Assembly: GCF_001648775.1 (NCBI RefSeq)
Contig: NZ_LVEJ01000003.1
Coordinates: 434,001 to 498,000, forward strand
Source of the DNA: Pseudomonas fluorescens
Lineage (GTDB): Bacteria; Pseudomonadota; Gammaproteobacteria; Pseudomonadales; Pseudomonadaceae
Direction of reading: 5' to 3'
DNA length: 64,000 bases
Shown here: positions 28,116 to 38,097 of the stretch, in pieces
How the letters are laid out: every line of letters begins with the position of its first letter
Position numbering within the stretch: position 1 is the first letter of the stretch
Notes under the pieces: generated by a model
Databases searched by the model: none
Seen by the model: only the letters and a program-made list of their open reading frames with translations
What the model was told of the DNA's origin: nothing
Position numbers and translations under genes: made by a program

Positions 28116-28343
28116 CCAGAGTAGGTGGGGCGGAGTCTATCAGTTGCTCTATTGTCTGTGTGCGTCGAGATCCAATGTCGGTGCGTTAGAAGTTGCTCGA
28201 TAGTTAAGTTGTTTTATTGGTGCGGTTTTGATTGTTGTGGATATGGCGTTACAAGTTTAAGTTTGTCGGTGTTGTTTGGCTTGGGTATTGTTCTTTCAGC
28301 AAGTTCATGAGGAGCTTGTTTAAAGTTTAAATAAGGATTTAAG
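28116..28343 (+). other. AT/T-rich intergenic segment upstream of the three-gene family
   Basis: This divergent gap is markedly richer in A/T than the surrounding genes (runs such as GTTGTTTTATTGG, AAGTTTAAGTTTG and GTTTAAAGTTTAAATAAGG). It carries the AAGGA RBS of the gene at 28344. It is the likely promoter region and possibly a binding site for MvaT-type silencers, which prefer such DNA (inference). No specific promoter was identified. Confidence 0.5.
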
Positions 28344-29132
28344 ATGAATAATGAAGTTGTTGGTCAGCGTTATGTTGGTGCGTGTGTTAAAAGCATTCAG
28401 GAATACGATATTGGTGAGGAACTGGTTATTCGTCCTCGTGCTCTGATAATGCCAGGTGATGACATTGAAGCACCCACCAAAGGTTCCGTAGTGGGTGAGG
28501 GTATTATTTCTTTTAGCGGTGGTCTTTCCGCTGTCAATCGAACTGACGCGCAAAACGCGTTTCTCTATGCATCGCTGGTGGCAAACAAATCTTACCCACT
28601 GGAACACCAGGGCAAAGAATGGTACATGCTGTTTCGCGAAGTCATGACCAACGCGGGCTGGACGCCAATCAGCAAGTTTTACAGTGACCTGCAAGTGAGC
28701 GGCACCAGCGTTCGCATGGACAAGCTGGTGTTGGAGATTCTCGGCTCGGTCATCGCCGGCATTGCCGTACCTGGCCCTGCCACGGCGCTGATGCTGAAAG
28801 TCGCCGGTGATGCAATTGCCGCTCTGCAGAAACGCGATACCGCGCTGACTGTTTATGAACGCAACGTGCTGCAAAACGGTGTGGGTGGTGTAACGGCGGG
28901 CGCCTGTACCGAAGTGAATGGTACGGCTATTTTTGCCCTCGGTGCAGTTCGCTTTACCCGCAGAAATACGTCTACCAAAGTTCTGTTTGTTGACGTGGAT
29001 ATTCGTAATGTCGATCTGTACCGCGGCGAAACAGTATTCGAGAAGAATGACACTATCGCTCAGGCTACTCGTGAGATCATTGCGCAGAAGTTAGTGAGTC
29101 ATATCACCAAGAAAATCGACTACGACATCTGA
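28344..29132 (+). CDS. Unknown protein, member 1 of a three-gene paralogous family
   Basis: A 262-residue protein with RBS AAGGA 6 bases before ATG. I do not recognise its family. It shares with the next two genes a segment of the form SFSGGL, then DAQNAFLYASLVANK, then EWYMLFREVMTNAGW, and shares with member 3 the C-terminal pattern LFV...KLVSHITKKIDYDI. A hydrophobic helical middle (VLEILGSVIAGIAVPGPATA, residues about 133-152) is followed by strand-like sequence. No signal peptide. Membership in a toxin-like or virulence cluster is only suggested by the neighbouring glycosyltransferase toxin. Confidence 0.75.
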   Translation: MNNEVVGQRYVGACVKSIQEYDIGEELVIRPRALIMPGDDIEAPTKGSVVGEGIISFSGGLSAVNRTDAQNAFLYASLVANKSYPLEHQGKEWYMLFREVMTNAGWTPISKFYSDLQVSGTSVRMDKLVLEILGSVIAGIAVPGPATALMLKVAGDAIAALQKRDTALTVYERNVLQNGVGGVTAGACTEVNGTAIFALGAVRFTRRNTSTKVLFVDVDIRNVDLYRGETVFEKNDTIAQATREIIAQKLVSHITKKIDYDI

Positions 29133-29143
29133 TTGATACAGGG

Positions 29144-29173
29144 AAGGGCAGTCGTGTAACGACTGCCCTTTTT
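29144..29173 (+). terminator. Intrinsic terminator between members 1 and 2
   Basis: An 11-bp stem (AAGGGCAGTCG / CGACTGCCCTT) with a TGTAA loop and a run of T. It lies between the stop codon of member 1 and the RBS of member 2, so it would end most transcripts after member 1 or act as an attenuator that sets a higher dose of member 1. Confidence 0.85.
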
Positions 29174-29188
29174 CAGGGAGAGATTGAT

Positions 29189-29917
29189 ATGGAATCTGAT
29201 TGTTCGGTGTTGATTGTCGGTGCGGCGATTTTGCTGGTGCCCGATCCAGAGAACCTCGGTGATTATGATGATGTGATCAATAGTGTGTTGTTTGCGCAGT
29301 TGGTGGCAAACAAACAGATAGAACGAGACTCGAGTGTCGACTGGTACGACACTTACACCCAAGTGCTCGACAACTTCTGGCCAAGGTTTTTAAAAACCCG
29401 CGAAGATGAATATCCAAGGTCGGACCGCGAAGAGTCGGTAGCGACATTAAGTGTGACGGCGATGGCCAACATGGAAGCAGGGCTGGGACGTCTGACTGCC
29501 GTGGCCATGTCTCGATTAGTCAATGTTCCTGAGTCGAGTCCTGCGATCAATTTGCTGAGTCGGCAGATGCACAAATCAGGCGATTCACTGGCAGAGCGGC
29601 CATCCGGGGCAGGAAGCGATGTGCATATGCTGGTGATCGTGGCGAAAACGCCGGATTCGTTGAGCAGCGTGTACATCAGCTTTCAACACCCACCAGGGTT
29701 GAAGCCCCATCCGTTGGCGCCTTTCTCTCGGGAAACGGATCTGCCGGGTGTCATCACGTTACGTTGTGCGCAGGCGAAGCTCTCTGAAGGACTTTATCGC
29801 CTCGCGCGGGAAGGCGTCGCCATGAAGATCAAGGACCGGATCGCGGCGAACGTCATTGTGGTCACTGAGGCTGTTGAGGCGGGCATTATTGATCCTTCCC
29901 GGGAGACTCAGCCATGA
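29189..29917 (+). CDS. Unknown protein, member 2 of a three-gene paralogous family
   Basis: A 242-residue protein from an ATG with GGAG upstream. It shares with members 1 and 3 the segment DVINSVLFAQLVANK followed by DWYDTYTQVLDNFW near residue 51. The middle is helical (ATLSVTAMANMEAGLGRLTA). The C-terminal half (MLVIVAKTPDSLSSVYISFQ) is strand-like, and the DI terminus of the other two is absent. Function unknown. Its stop overlaps the start of member 3 by 4 bases, so those two are translationally coupled. Confidence 0.72.
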   Translation: MESDCSVLIVGAAILLVPDPENLGDYDDVINSVLFAQLVANKQIERDSSVDWYDTYTQVLDNFWPRFLKTREDEYPRSDREESVATLSVTAMANMEAGLGRLTAVAMSRLVNVPESSPAINLLSRQMHKSGDSLAERPSGAGSDVHMLVIVAKTPDSLSSVYISFQHPPGLKPHPLAPFSRETDLPGVITLRCAQAKLSEGLYRLAREGVAMKIKDRIAANVIVVTEAVEAGIIDPSRETQP

Positions 29918-30555
29918 AAGATCTATTTGCACCTCCAGCGGCGGTGGTGGGCGGCAGTGTCGTTTCTTTTGCTGCGGGTCTGCCGGCGTCGCACCGAGAA
30001 GACATCTACATGAGTACCGCTTTTGCGCAAAGGGCTACCCGCCTGGCCGTCGCAGACGGATTATCGGAGGATTGGTTCGACTATTACTGCAAGCAGTTGA
30101 AGTTTCTCGGATGGGATGTGCCGAACCCGCAAACGTTCTCGCCCGTAGGCGCCGCTCCCATGAGCACAAAGGCTGTGCAGCGTATTTCGGCGTCTCTGGG
30201 AGACGCATTTTCCCTGCCCATGAGGCGCGCATTGGCAGAGCTGGAGCGTAATTTACGGGCGCTCGAATTATTCGAGTCCGCCAGCCTCAGCGCCAATGTC
30301 GGTTACTTTCAGATGATCCCTTGCGTGATGAATGGCGCGCACAAGGTCGATATGGGGATCTATCACCGGCAGTTCGAAATCCGCCGAAATGTTTCGCGGT
30401 TCCTGTTCGTTGAAAATGAATCGCTCGATTACCAAAGCATCGAGCAGATGACGTGCATTACCTTCAACACGTTGCATTACGCCGACTTTCGAGAAAAGGT
30501 GAAGCAGTCCGTGCTGTCGCAGTCCTTGAAATACCTGGAGGACCTGGACATCTGA
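29914..30555 (+). CDS. Unknown protein, member 3 of a three-gene paralogous family
   Basis: A 213-residue protein whose ATG overlaps the end of member 2. It shares GGSVVSFAAGLP and DWFDYYCKQLKFLGW with the other two, and the end FLFVENES...SLKYLEDLDI aligns with the end of member 1. Function unknown. It lies convergent with retS, 21 bases from the retS stop, with no terminator seen between them. Confidence 0.72.
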   Translation: MKDLFAPPAAVVGGSVVSFAAGLPASHREDIYMSTAFAQRATRLAVADGLSEDWFDYYCKQLKFLGWDVPNPQTFSPVGAAPMSTKAVQRISASLGDAFSLPMRRALAELERNLRALELFESASLSANVGYFQMIPCVMNGAHKVDMGIYHRQFEIRRNVSRFLFVENESLDYQSIEQMTCITFNTLHYADFREKVKQSVLSQSLKYLEDLDI

Positions 30556-30576
30556 GCAGGGCGCGGCGAAGCTCGC

Positions 30577-33351
30577 TTAAAAGGTCGACGCCGTCCGGTT
30601 CTGCTGATCACGCTGGGCCACCCAGTGCTCGATCAACTCGCGCAATTGCGATAGCTCGACGGGTTTGGACATGTGTCCATCCATGCCGGCCTGACGCGCG
30701 CGCTCTTTGTGTTCAGCAAGGATATGCGCGGTCAGGGCAACGATCGGCGTGCGGATACGCTGGTTGCTGACTTCCCAGGCGCGCAGTTGCTGGGTCGCAG
30801 AGAAGCCATCGAGGATCGGCATTTCGCAGTCCATCAGCACCAGATCGTAACGCTGCGCTTTCATCGCTTGCAGGGCTTCTTCGCCGTTGCTGGCGGTGTC
30901 CGGTTGCAGGTTGAGTTTGCCGAGCATGCCGCGGATCACTTTGGTCGAAATCGTGTTGTCTTCGGCGACCAGGATGCGGAAGTCGCTCGGCACCTTGACG
31001 GCGGCGGCTGTCGGCACGACTTGCGGCTGGAACACCACTTGACCCTTGTTGCGCTGGTTGAGTTCGTCCGCGAGGGTGGTTTTCAGGGTGTAGCCGGCCA
31101 CCGGTTTGGCCAGAATGCGTTTGATCCCGGAGTTGCGCGCGATGATCTTGCTCGGCGCGTTGCTGATGCCGGTGAGCATGATCAGCAGAATGTCGTGATT
31201 GAGGCTCGGGTCTTCCTTGATCTTGGCCGCCAGTTGCATGCCGGTCATGCCGGGCATGTTCTGATCGAGCAGCACCACGTCGAAATAATCGCGCAGGTGC
31301 GCCTTGGTGCGCAGCAGGGCCAGCGCTTCCTTGCCCGACGGCACTGCGCTGACGTTCAAGCCCCAGGCGCTGCATTGCTGGACCAGCACTTTGCGGCAAG
31401 TGTCGTTGTCGTCGACCACCAGCACGCGTGCACCTTGCAGCGGGCTGTCGAGGTCGGACGTCGGGTGTTCGAGGCGATCCGGGTCCAGCGGCAAGGTCAG
31501 CCACAACGTGCTGCCCTGATTGGCGCCGCTCTTGATGCCGAACTCGCCGTGCATCAAACGAATCAGTTGCCGGGCGATGACCAGGCCGAGATTGCCTCCC
31601 AGGCGATTGGCCGAAAGGAAGTGCTTGCTGTGCAGTTCCGCGTGCATCAACGCATCACGTTCTTCCTGCTCCATCGGTAGACCGCTGTCCTGCACGGCGA
31701 TGCGCAGGCGTGGTTTGCTGCTGCGCTCGTCGAGGGCAACGACGATCAGCACTTCACCTTCGTCGGTTTTCTTCAGGGCGTTTTCCAACAGGCTCAGCAA
31801 GGTCTGGCGCAGGCGCGTCGGGTCACCACTGATCACCCGTGGCACTTGCGGCTGGATAAAGCTGATCAGCTCGACGTTCTGTTGTTCAGCCTTGGCCCGG
31901 TAGATGCTCAGGCAGTCGTCGATCAGGGCATTGAGGTCGAATTGCACGTCGTCCAGTTCGATCTGCCCGGATTCGAGCTTGGAGATGTCGAGGATCTCGT
32001 TGATCAGCGTCAGCAGTTCGTTGCCGGCGCTGTGAATGGTCTGCACATAGTCGCGTTGCTTGACCGACAACGGCGTGCCGAGCAGCAGTTCGGTCATGCC
32101 CAGCACGCCGTTCATCGGTGTGCGGATTTCGTGGCTGATCTTGGCGAGGAATTCGGCCTTGGCGTTGATCTCGGCATTGCTCGCGGCCAGATCGCGACTG
32201 ATGCTGAAGCGACTTTCGGTGATGCTGCGTTGACGCTCGCCCAAGGCGATGCTCATCAACAGGCCGCTGATACAGATGAACACCATCAGCGTCATGATCA
32301 GGCCTTGCGGTGCGACCAGCGTCAGCCCCAACAGGGCCGGAAGAATGATCAGCGTGCCAATGTTGAACACTACCATCGCGGCAACGAACAGCCGCGCCGG
32401 GCGGTAGCCCTTCTGCCAGTGATAGAACGCGACAAACAACATGCTCAGACCGGCCAGCGCCACCAGTGCGTAGGTGATGATGTTCAGCGGCAGGGTGTTG
32501 ACGAACAACAGCAACAGGCTGCACGTCACGATGAACAGAATGTCGCCCAGCAGCAGTTTGTTCAGCGGGTGCGGGCCGAGCGGGGCGAAGAAGCGCAAGG
32601 CAAACATCAGCCCGGCCGGGGCGGTGAGCAGCAGTGCCAGATAAGCGCCGGGCGTCTGGATCGCATGCCAGTTCGGCAGCCATGGCCCGGCAAGGTTGAG
32701 CAGCAGCAACAGACTGAGGCCCAACAGGCCTTCGCAAATGGCCAGCCACAGGCTGCTGCGTGAGCGGGAATAGGCGTAACGCACAAGGTTGTGCAGCAGC
32801 AGCATGCCGAGGCAGCCGAACAACAGGCCGAAGATCAACGTCTGGTTATGGTTGGCCGCACTCATCAGCGCCGATTGCAGGGTGACATGCGGGCGCAACT
32901 GGTGGTCGGAAACCATCCGCAGGTAAACGTCGAGGGGCTTGTCGCTCTGGGGCAGCGGCAGCATGAAATCACTGCTCGGTAACGGCCGCTCAGCCTGTGG
33001 CTGGTCAGTGCCGGTGTTGCGCTGCTCGATCAGCTTGTCGCCGTCGAGCACGTAGAGGCTGAGTTGAGACAGGTCGGGGGCGAAGATGCGCAGCACTTGT
33101 TCGTGCTTGCCCGGCGCCAGCCTGAAACGCAGCCACAAGGCGCCATCGGGCTCGGCCGCGGTCAGGCGATCAAGGTCGATGGGGCTGAATTGATTGGTGT
33201 AGCGAGCGGAGCGGATGTCGCTCAATTGCAGATTGCCCTGATCGTCGAGCAATACCGACCAGCCACTGCCTTGCGCGGCTTGGGCCGGGAGCATGCAGAG
33301 CAAGGTCAGCAACGTGACGGTGAAGCTTATGGCAATCCTGAGCCAGCGCAC
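30577..33351 (-). CDS. retS: Hybrid sensor kinase RetS
   Basis: A 924-residue hybrid histidine kinase. I choose the GTG at 33351 (VRWLRIAISFTVTLL), preceded by GAAGGGA, over the longer frame. Order: signal peptide, periplasmic 7TMR-DISM sensing domain, seven-helix membrane region, HisKA with SHEIRTP (H407), degenerate-looking HATPase, two receiver domains with phospho-acceptor candidates D696 and D841. Adjacent to purD-purH-fis-dusB exactly as PA4856 RetS in P. aeruginosa. RetS there inhibits GacS by heterodimer formation and so represses biofilm and type VI secretion genes; the same role is inferred here. Confidence 0.88.
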   Translation of the reverse strand: MRWLRIAISFTVTLLTLLCMLPAQAAQGSGWSVLLDDQGNLQLSDIRSARYTNQFSPIDLDRLTAAEPDGALWLRFRLAPGKHEQVLRIFAPDLSQLSLYVLDGDKLIEQRNTGTDQPQAERPLPSSDFMLPLPQSDKPLDVYLRMVSDHQLRPHVTLQSALMSAANHNQTLIFGLLFGCLGMLLLHNLVRYAYSRSRSSLWLAICEGLLGLSLLLLLNLAGPWLPNWHAIQTPGAYLALLLTAPAGLMFALRFFAPLGPHPLNKLLLGDILFIVTCSLLLLFVNTLPLNIITYALVALAGLSMLFVAFYHWQKGYRPARLFVAAMVVFNIGTLIILPALLGLTLVAPQGLIMTLMVFICISGLLMSIALGERQRSITESRFSISRDLAASNAEINAKAEFLAKISHEIRTPMNGVLGMTELLLGTPLSVKQRDYVQTIHSAGNELLTLINEILDISKLESGQIELDDVQFDLNALIDDCLSIYRAKAEQQNVELISFIQPQVPRVISGDPTRLRQTLLSLLENALKKTDEGEVLIVVALDERSSKPRLRIAVQDSGLPMEQEERDALMHAELHSKHFLSANRLGGNLGLVIARQLIRLMHGEFGIKSGANQGSTLWLTLPLDPDRLEHPTSDLDSPLQGARVLVVDDNDTCRKVLVQQCSAWGLNVSAVPSGKEALALLRTKAHLRDYFDVVLLDQNMPGMTGMQLAAKIKEDPSLNHDILLIMLTGISNAPSKIIARNSGIKRILAKPVAGYTLKTTLADELNQRNKGQVVFQPQVVPTAAAVKVPSDFRILVAEDNTISTKVIRGMLGKLNLQPDTASNGEEALQAMKAQRYDLVLMDCEMPILDGFSATQQLRAWEVSNQRIRTPIVALTAHILAEHKERARQAGMDGHMSKPVELSQLRELIEHWVAQRDQQNRTASTF

Positions 33352-33450
33352 GGCGAAATCCCTTCGTAGGTTGATGCCAGAATATAACGATGCGCGACGG
33401 TGGAACAGCCCGGCAAGGAACGGCATTCCTCGCCGGGCTTGAACGACAAC

Positions 33451-34746
33451 TTATTCCTGGGTTTCGCCACGCTCACGGGCAATGGCGCGGTAGCCAATGT
33501 CGTTGCGGTAGAAGCAGCCTTCCCAGTCGATGGCCTTGGCCAGCTTGTATGCCTGCTGCTGAGCTTCGCCGACGCTTGCGCCCATCGCCGTGGCGCAGAG
33601 TACGCGACCACCGGCAGTTACTACGTTGCCATCTTTCAGCGCGGTACCGGCGTGGAAGACTTTGCCTTCCATGCTTGCGGCGGCATCCAGGCCGTTGATC
33701 GCGGCGCCTTTGGCGTAGTCGCCCGGGTAGCCGCCAGCGGCCAGCACGATGCCGACGCTCGGACGTGGATCCCACTGCGCTTCGACCTTGTCCAGCGCTT
33801 GCGCCAGCGCAGCTTCGACCAACAGCACCAGGCTCGATTGCAGACGCAGCATCACCGGCTGGGTTTCCGGATCACCGAAGCGGCAGTTGAACTCGATCAC
33901 CTTCGGGTTACCGGCCTTGTCGATCATCAGGCCCGCGTAGAGGAAACCGGTGTAGACGTTGCCTTCTTCAGCCATGCCGCGCACGGTCGGCCAGATCACC
34001 AGATCCATCACGCGCTGGTGCACGTCAGCGGTAACCACCGGGGCAGGGGAGTAAGCACCCATGCCGCCGGTGTTCGGGCCGCTGTCGCCGTCGCCGACGC
34101 GTTTGTGGTCCTGGCTGGTAGCCATCGGCAGAACGTTTTTGCCGTCGACCATGACGATGAACGAAGCTTCTTCGCCGTCGAGGAATTCCTCGATGACCAC
34201 GCGCGAACCGGCGTCACCGAAAGCATTGCCGGCAAGCATGTCGCGCACGGCGTCTTCGGCTTCAGCCAGGGTCATGGCGACGATCACGCCTTTACCGGCG
34301 GCCAGGCCATCGGCCTTGATCACGATTGGTGCGCCTTTTTCACGCAGATAAGCCAGGGCTGGCTCGATCTCGGTGAAGTTCTGGTAGTCGGCGGTCGGGA
34401 TCTTGTGGCGCGCGAGGAAATCCTTGGTGAAGGCCTTCGAGCCTTCCAGCTGCGCGGCACCGGCAGTCGGACCGAAGCAGTCCAGACCACGGGAACGGAA
34501 CAGATCGACGACGCCAGCCACCAGCGGCACTTCCGGACCGACGATGGTCAGGGAAACGTTTTTCTCGGCGAAGTCGGCCAGTTGCTCAAGGGCCAGCACG
34601 TCGATGGCGACGTTCTCGCACTTGGCCTCAATGGCGGTGCCAGCATTGCCCGGTGCAACGAACACCTTCTGCACGCGCGGATCCTGAGCCACTTTCCAGG
34701 CCAGGGCGTGTTCACGGCCACCGCTGCCAATGATCAAAACATTCAT
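33451..34746 (-). CDS. purD: Phosphoribosylamine-glycine ligase PurD
   Basis: A 431-residue ATP-grasp enzyme making GAR from phosphoribosylamine and glycine, step 2 of purine synthesis. It begins MNVLIIGSGGREHALAWK and carries the ATP-binding IKADGLAAGKGV region, SQDHKRVGDGDSGPNTGGMG and FNCRFGDPETQPVMLRL. It lies downstream of purH with a REP doublet between. Length is standard. Confidence 0.96.
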   Translation of the reverse strand: MNVLIIGSGGREHALAWKVAQDPRVQKVFVAPGNAGTAIEAKCENVAIDVLALEQLADFAEKNVSLTIVGPEVPLVAGVVDLFRSRGLDCFGPTAGAAQLEGSKAFTKDFLARHKIPTADYQNFTEIEPALAYLREKGAPIVIKADGLAAGKGVIVAMTLAEAEDAVRDMLAGNAFGDAGSRVVIEEFLDGEEASFIVMVDGKNVLPMATSQDHKRVGDGDSGPNTGGMGAYSPAPVVTADVHQRVMDLVIWPTVRGMAEEGNVYTGFLYAGLMIDKAGNPKVIEFNCRFGDPETQPVMLRLQSSLVLLVEAALAQALDKVEAQWDPRPSVGIVLAAGGYPGDYAKGAAINGLDAAASMEGKVFHAGTALKDGNVVTAGGRVLCATAMGASVGEAQQQAYKLAKAIDWEGCFYRNDIGYRAIARERGETQE

Positions 34747-34789
34747 TTCAAAAACCTCAAAATTCTGTCAGGCGCTGCTGTAGCGCTTT

Positions 34790-34880
34790 ATGTGGGAGCG
34801 AGCCTGCTCGCGAAAGCGGTGTGTCAGTCAACGTCAACGTCGCTGGCAGATTGCATTCGCGAGCAGGCTCGCTCCCACAT
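34790..34880. repeat. REP doublet (inverted pair)
   Basis: Facing copies of ATGTGGGAGCGAGCCTGCTC between purD and purH, spaced by about 45 bases. As a hairpin in the shared mRNA it could lower purD relative to purH. Confidence 0.88.
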
Positions 34881-34893
34881 TTGAATCGGTGTA

Positions 34894-36501
34894 TCAGTGA
34901 CGGAAGTGGCGCATGCCCGTAAAGACCATGGCGATGCCGGCTTCATCAGCAGCAGCAATCACTTCAGCGTCACGCATCGAGCCACCCGGCTGGATCACCG
35001 CAGTGATACCGACCTTGGCTGCGTTATCCAGACCATCACGGAACGGGAAGAACGCATCGGAGGCCATCACCGAACCGGCCACTTGCAGGCCTGCGTGCTC
35101 AGCCTTGATCGCAGCGATACGCGCCGAGTTTACGCGGCTCATCTGGCCCGCGCCGACACCGATGGTCTGACGGTTCTTGGCGTAGACAATGGCGTTGGAC
35201 TTAACGTACTTGGCGACTTTCCAGGCGAAGATCAGGTCGTGGATTTCCTGTTCGGTCGGGGCACGTTTGGTCACCACTTTCAGGTCATCGGCGCTGATCA
35301 TGCCGATGTCACGGCTCTGCACCAGCAGACCGCCGTTGACACGCTTGTAGTCCCAGGCAGCGGCGCGGTCGGCCGACCACTCGCCGCAGGCCAGCAGGCG
35401 CACGTTGGCTTTCGCAGCCACGATGGCACGGGCTTCTGCGCTGACGCTCGGGGCGATGATCACTTCCACGAACTGACGCTCGACGATCGCCTTGGCGGTC
35501 TCAGCATCCAGTTCACGGTTGAAAGCGATGATGCCGCCGAATGCCGATTCGGTATCGGTGGCGTAAGCCAGTTCGTAGGCCTGACGGATGCCGCCCTCAG
35601 CGTCCGGGCTCACGGCCACGCCGCATGGGTTGGCGTGTTTGACGATGACGCAGGCTGGCTTGACGAAGCTCTTCACACATTCCAGCGCGGCGTCGGTGTC
35701 GGCCACGTTGTTGTACGACAGCTCTTTGCCTTGCAGTTGGGTGGCGGTGGCGATACCGACTTCGGCAGGCTTGGCCTCCACGTAGAACGCCGCGCTCTGG
35801 TGCGGGTTCTCGCCGTAGCGCATTTCCTGGGCCTTGATGAACTGGCTGTTGAAGGTGCGCGGGAATTCGCTGCGGCCTTCAGTGCTCAGGGTTTCAGTGG
35901 CCTGGTTAACAGTGCCCATGTAGTTGGCGATCATGCCGTCGTAGGCGGCGGTGTGTTCGAAGGCCTTGAGCATCAGGTCGAAACGCTGAGCGTAGGTCAG
36001 GCCGCCGGCCTTTAGGCCCTCCAGCACACTGGCGTAATCGCTGGCATTCACCACGATCGCTACGTCTTTATGGTTTTTCGCTGCCGAACGGACCATGGTC
36101 GGGCCGCCGATGTCGATGTTTTCGATGGCGGTCGGCAGGTCGCAACCTGGCTTGTTGATGGTGGCTTCGAAGGGGTACAGGTTGACCGCGACCAGATCGA
36201 TCGGCTTGATGCCATGCTCGTTCATGATCGCGTCGTCGACACCGCGACGACCGAGGATGCCGCCGTGGATTTTCGGGTGCAGGGTTTTCACCCGACCGTC
36301 CATCATCTCGGCGAAACCGGTGTAATCCGCGACTTCCACTGCGGCAACACCGTTGTCGCGCAGCAGCTTGAACGTCCCGCCGGTGGAGAGGATCTCGACG
36401 CCCAGAGCTTCAAGCTCCTTGGCGAACTCGAGGATCCCGGTCTTGTCGGAAACGCTGATCAAGGCGCGGCGGATCGGCAGGCGGGTAGTCTGGTCGGTCA
36501 T
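34894..36501 (-). CDS. purH: Bifunctional AICAR formyltransferase/IMP cyclohydrolase PurH
   Basis: A 535-residue enzyme carrying out the last two steps to IMP. The start at 36501 ([20 protein letters not shown]) has GGAA upstream. The N-terminal cyclohydrolase has [11 protein letters not shown] and [13 protein letters not shown]. The C-terminal transformylase has [13 protein letters not shown], and ends in [10 protein letters not shown], as expected. The 535-residue length is the usual one in Pseudomonas. Confidence 0.96.
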   Translation of the reverse strand: MTDQTTRLPIRRALISVSDKTGILEFAKELEALGVEILSTGGTFKLLRDNGVAAVEVADYTGFAEMMDGRVKTLHPKIHGGILGRRGVDDAIMNEHGIKPIDLVAVNLYPFEATINKPGCDLPTAIENIDIGGPTMVRSAAKNHKDVAIVVNASDYASVLEGLKAGGLTYAQRFDLMLKAFEHTAAYDGMIANYMGTVNQATETLSTEGRSEFPRTFNSQFIKAQEMRYGENPHQSAAFYVEAKPAEVGIATATQLQGKELSYNNVADTDAALECVKSFVKPACVIVKHANPCGVAVSPDAEGGIRQAYELAYATDTESAFGGIIAFNRELDAETAKAIVERQFVEVIIAPSVSAEARAIVAAKANVRLLACGEWSADRAAAWDYKRVNGGLLVQSRDIGMISADDLKVVTKRAPTEQEIHDLIFAWKVAKYVKSNAIVYAKNRQTIGVGAGQMSRVNSARIAAIKAEHAGLQVAGSVMASDAFFPFRDGLDNAAKVGITAVIQPGGSMRDAEVIAAADEAGIAMVFTGMRHFRH

Positions 36502-36533
36502 CTCAATTTCCATCAAAAGCAAAGGAAGTCAGC

Positions 36534-36567
36534 AAAAAAGGCGACCGTTTTTTACGCGGGCGCCTTT
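36534..36567 (-). terminator. Terminator of the dusB-fis operon
   Basis: An 11-bp stem with one mismatch (AAAGGCGACCG and its near-inverse at 36557-36567 on the plus strand) and, on the minus strand, a T-run directly after. It lies just past the fis stop codon and upstream of purH. Confidence 0.85.
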
Positions 36568-36584
36568 CTGGTTTGATTGAATGC

Positions 36585-36905
36585 TTACAGCAGATCGTAC
36601 TGCTTGAGTTTCTTGCGCAGCGTGCCGCGGTTAAGTCCCAGCAGCTCACTGGCCTTGGTCTGGTTGCCCTTGACGTAGTTCATCACGCTTTCGAGCAGGG
36701 GAGCCTCGACTTCGGAGAGCACCAGGTTGTACACATCCGTGACGGACGCGCCCTCAAGGTGGGCGAAATAATTGTGCAGCGCCTTCTCGACACTCCCGCG
36801 AAGGGTCTGGCCTTCTTCGCTCGGGGTATTGAGGTGCTGTTTCAAATTCACGTTGTCGCTCACGGGTGCTGTTCCACTCACTAAAGTCTCGGTCATCATC
36901 GTCAT
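36585..36905 (-). CDS. fis: DNA-binding protein Fis
   Basis: A 106-residue nucleoid protein. It starts [18 protein letters not shown] and ends with the helix-turn-helix [20 protein letters not shown] and the strictly conserved KQYDLL. The preceding helix carries [16 protein letters not shown]. Fis bends DNA and regulates rRNA and virulence genes. The start overlaps the dusB stop (ATGA), the conserved dusB-fis operon of gammaproteobacteria. Confidence 0.96.
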   Translation of the reverse strand: MTMMTETLVSGTAPVSDNVNLKQHLNTPSEEGQTLRGSVEKALHNYFAHLEGASVTDVYNLVLSEVEAPLLESVMNYVKGNQTKASELLGLNRGTLRKKLKQYDLL

Positions 36906-37912
36906 GCGGCCACCCCTTCTTCGTCCCCTGTCAGGCTCTTGTAACGCTCGGCGAAGAACTCCCGAACGTTGGCGCATTGTGTTTCCGTACCATCCAAACG
37001 ATTGAAGTGGGCGCGAAACTCCCTGGCGCCCGGCAAGGTTGCGAGATACCAGCCCACATGCTTGCGCGCAATGCGCACGCCCATCACATCCCCATAGAAA
37101 GCGTGAAGTGCGGCCAGATGCTCTAGCAGTATGTGTTCCACCTCGATCAGCTCCGGTGCCGGCAATTTCTCGCCGGTACGCAGGAAGTGTTCGATCTCGC
37201 GAAAAATCCATGGCCGCCCTTGGGCGGCGCGGCCTACCAACAGACCATCGGCTCCGGTCGCGTCGAGCACGTAACGGGCCTTTTCCGGCGAATCGATATC
37301 GCCGTTGGCAAACACCGGAATCGACACCGCCTGCTTGATCGCGGCAATCGTGTCGTACTCCGCTTCCCCTTTGTACAGATCGGCGCGAGTGCGGCCATGC
37401 ACTGCCAGCGCCGTAATGCCGGCCTGCTCGGCGATCTTCGCCACGGTCAGGCCGTTCTTGTTGTCGCGATCCCAACCCGTGCGGATCTTCAAGGTGACCG
37501 GCACATCAACCGCCGCCACGACGGCGTGCAGGATCTCGGTGACCAGTGCTTCGTCTTTCAACAACGCGGAGCCGGCAGCCTTGTTGCAGACCTTCTTTGC
37601 CGGGCAACCCATGTTGATATCAATAATCTGTGCGCCCAGTTCGACGTTGGCCCGGGCCGCGTTCGCCAGCATCTGCGCATCGCCACCGGCAATCTGTACC
37701 GAGCGCGGCTCGGGATCGCCTTCGTGGATCATGCGCATGCGCGACTTGCGGGTGTTCCACAAGCTCATGTCGCTGGTGACCATTTCCGAGACAACAAGCC
37801 CTGCGCCCAAACGCTTGCACAGCTGACGAAAGGGCTGATCGGTGACCCCCGCCATCGGGGCGAGAATCAAGCCGTTCTGCAATGTGTATGGGCCGATGCG
37901 TACCGCCGACAT
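36902..37912 (-). CDS. dusB: tRNA-dihydrouridine synthase B
   Basis: A 336-residue FMN-dependent TIM-barrel enzyme that reduces U to dihydrouridine in tRNA. The N-terminus [20 protein letters not shown] is typical; the catalytic Cys segment [19 protein letters not shown] is near residue 99, and [21 protein letters not shown] and [12 protein letters not shown] follow. It is upstream of fis with a 4-base overlap. Confidence 0.95.
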   Translation of the reverse strand: MSAVRIGPYTLQNGLILAPMAGVTDQPFRQLCKRLGAGLVVSEMVTSDMSLWNTRKSRMRMIHEGDPEPRSVQIAGGDAQMLANAARANVELGAQIIDINMGCPAKKVCNKAAGSALLKDEALVTEILHAVVAAVDVPVTLKIRTGWDRDNKNGLTVAKIAEQAGITALAVHGRTRADLYKGEAEYDTIAAIKQAVSIPVFANGDIDSPEKARYVLDATGADGLLVGRAAQGRPWIFREIEHFLRTGEKLPAPELIEVEHILLEHLAALHAFYGDVMGVRIARKHVGWYLATLPGAREFRAHFNRLDGTETQCANVREFFAERYKSLTGDEEGVAA

Positions 37913-38097
37913 AGGACTTCCCTGAAGTGGGGCCGGATCATGAGAGTTCGAAAAAGGGTTGGCATGATACCCGCTCTCGATGACTGGATAAAGGCTGAAT
38001 TGAACAAAATCTGAACAGTTATTCTGTTATTGCCAGCGGTTTGGTTGCGCGCTGCCAAGTCAGAAAACCGCCGTCAATTCAGAAATGCTGAAGTGGC

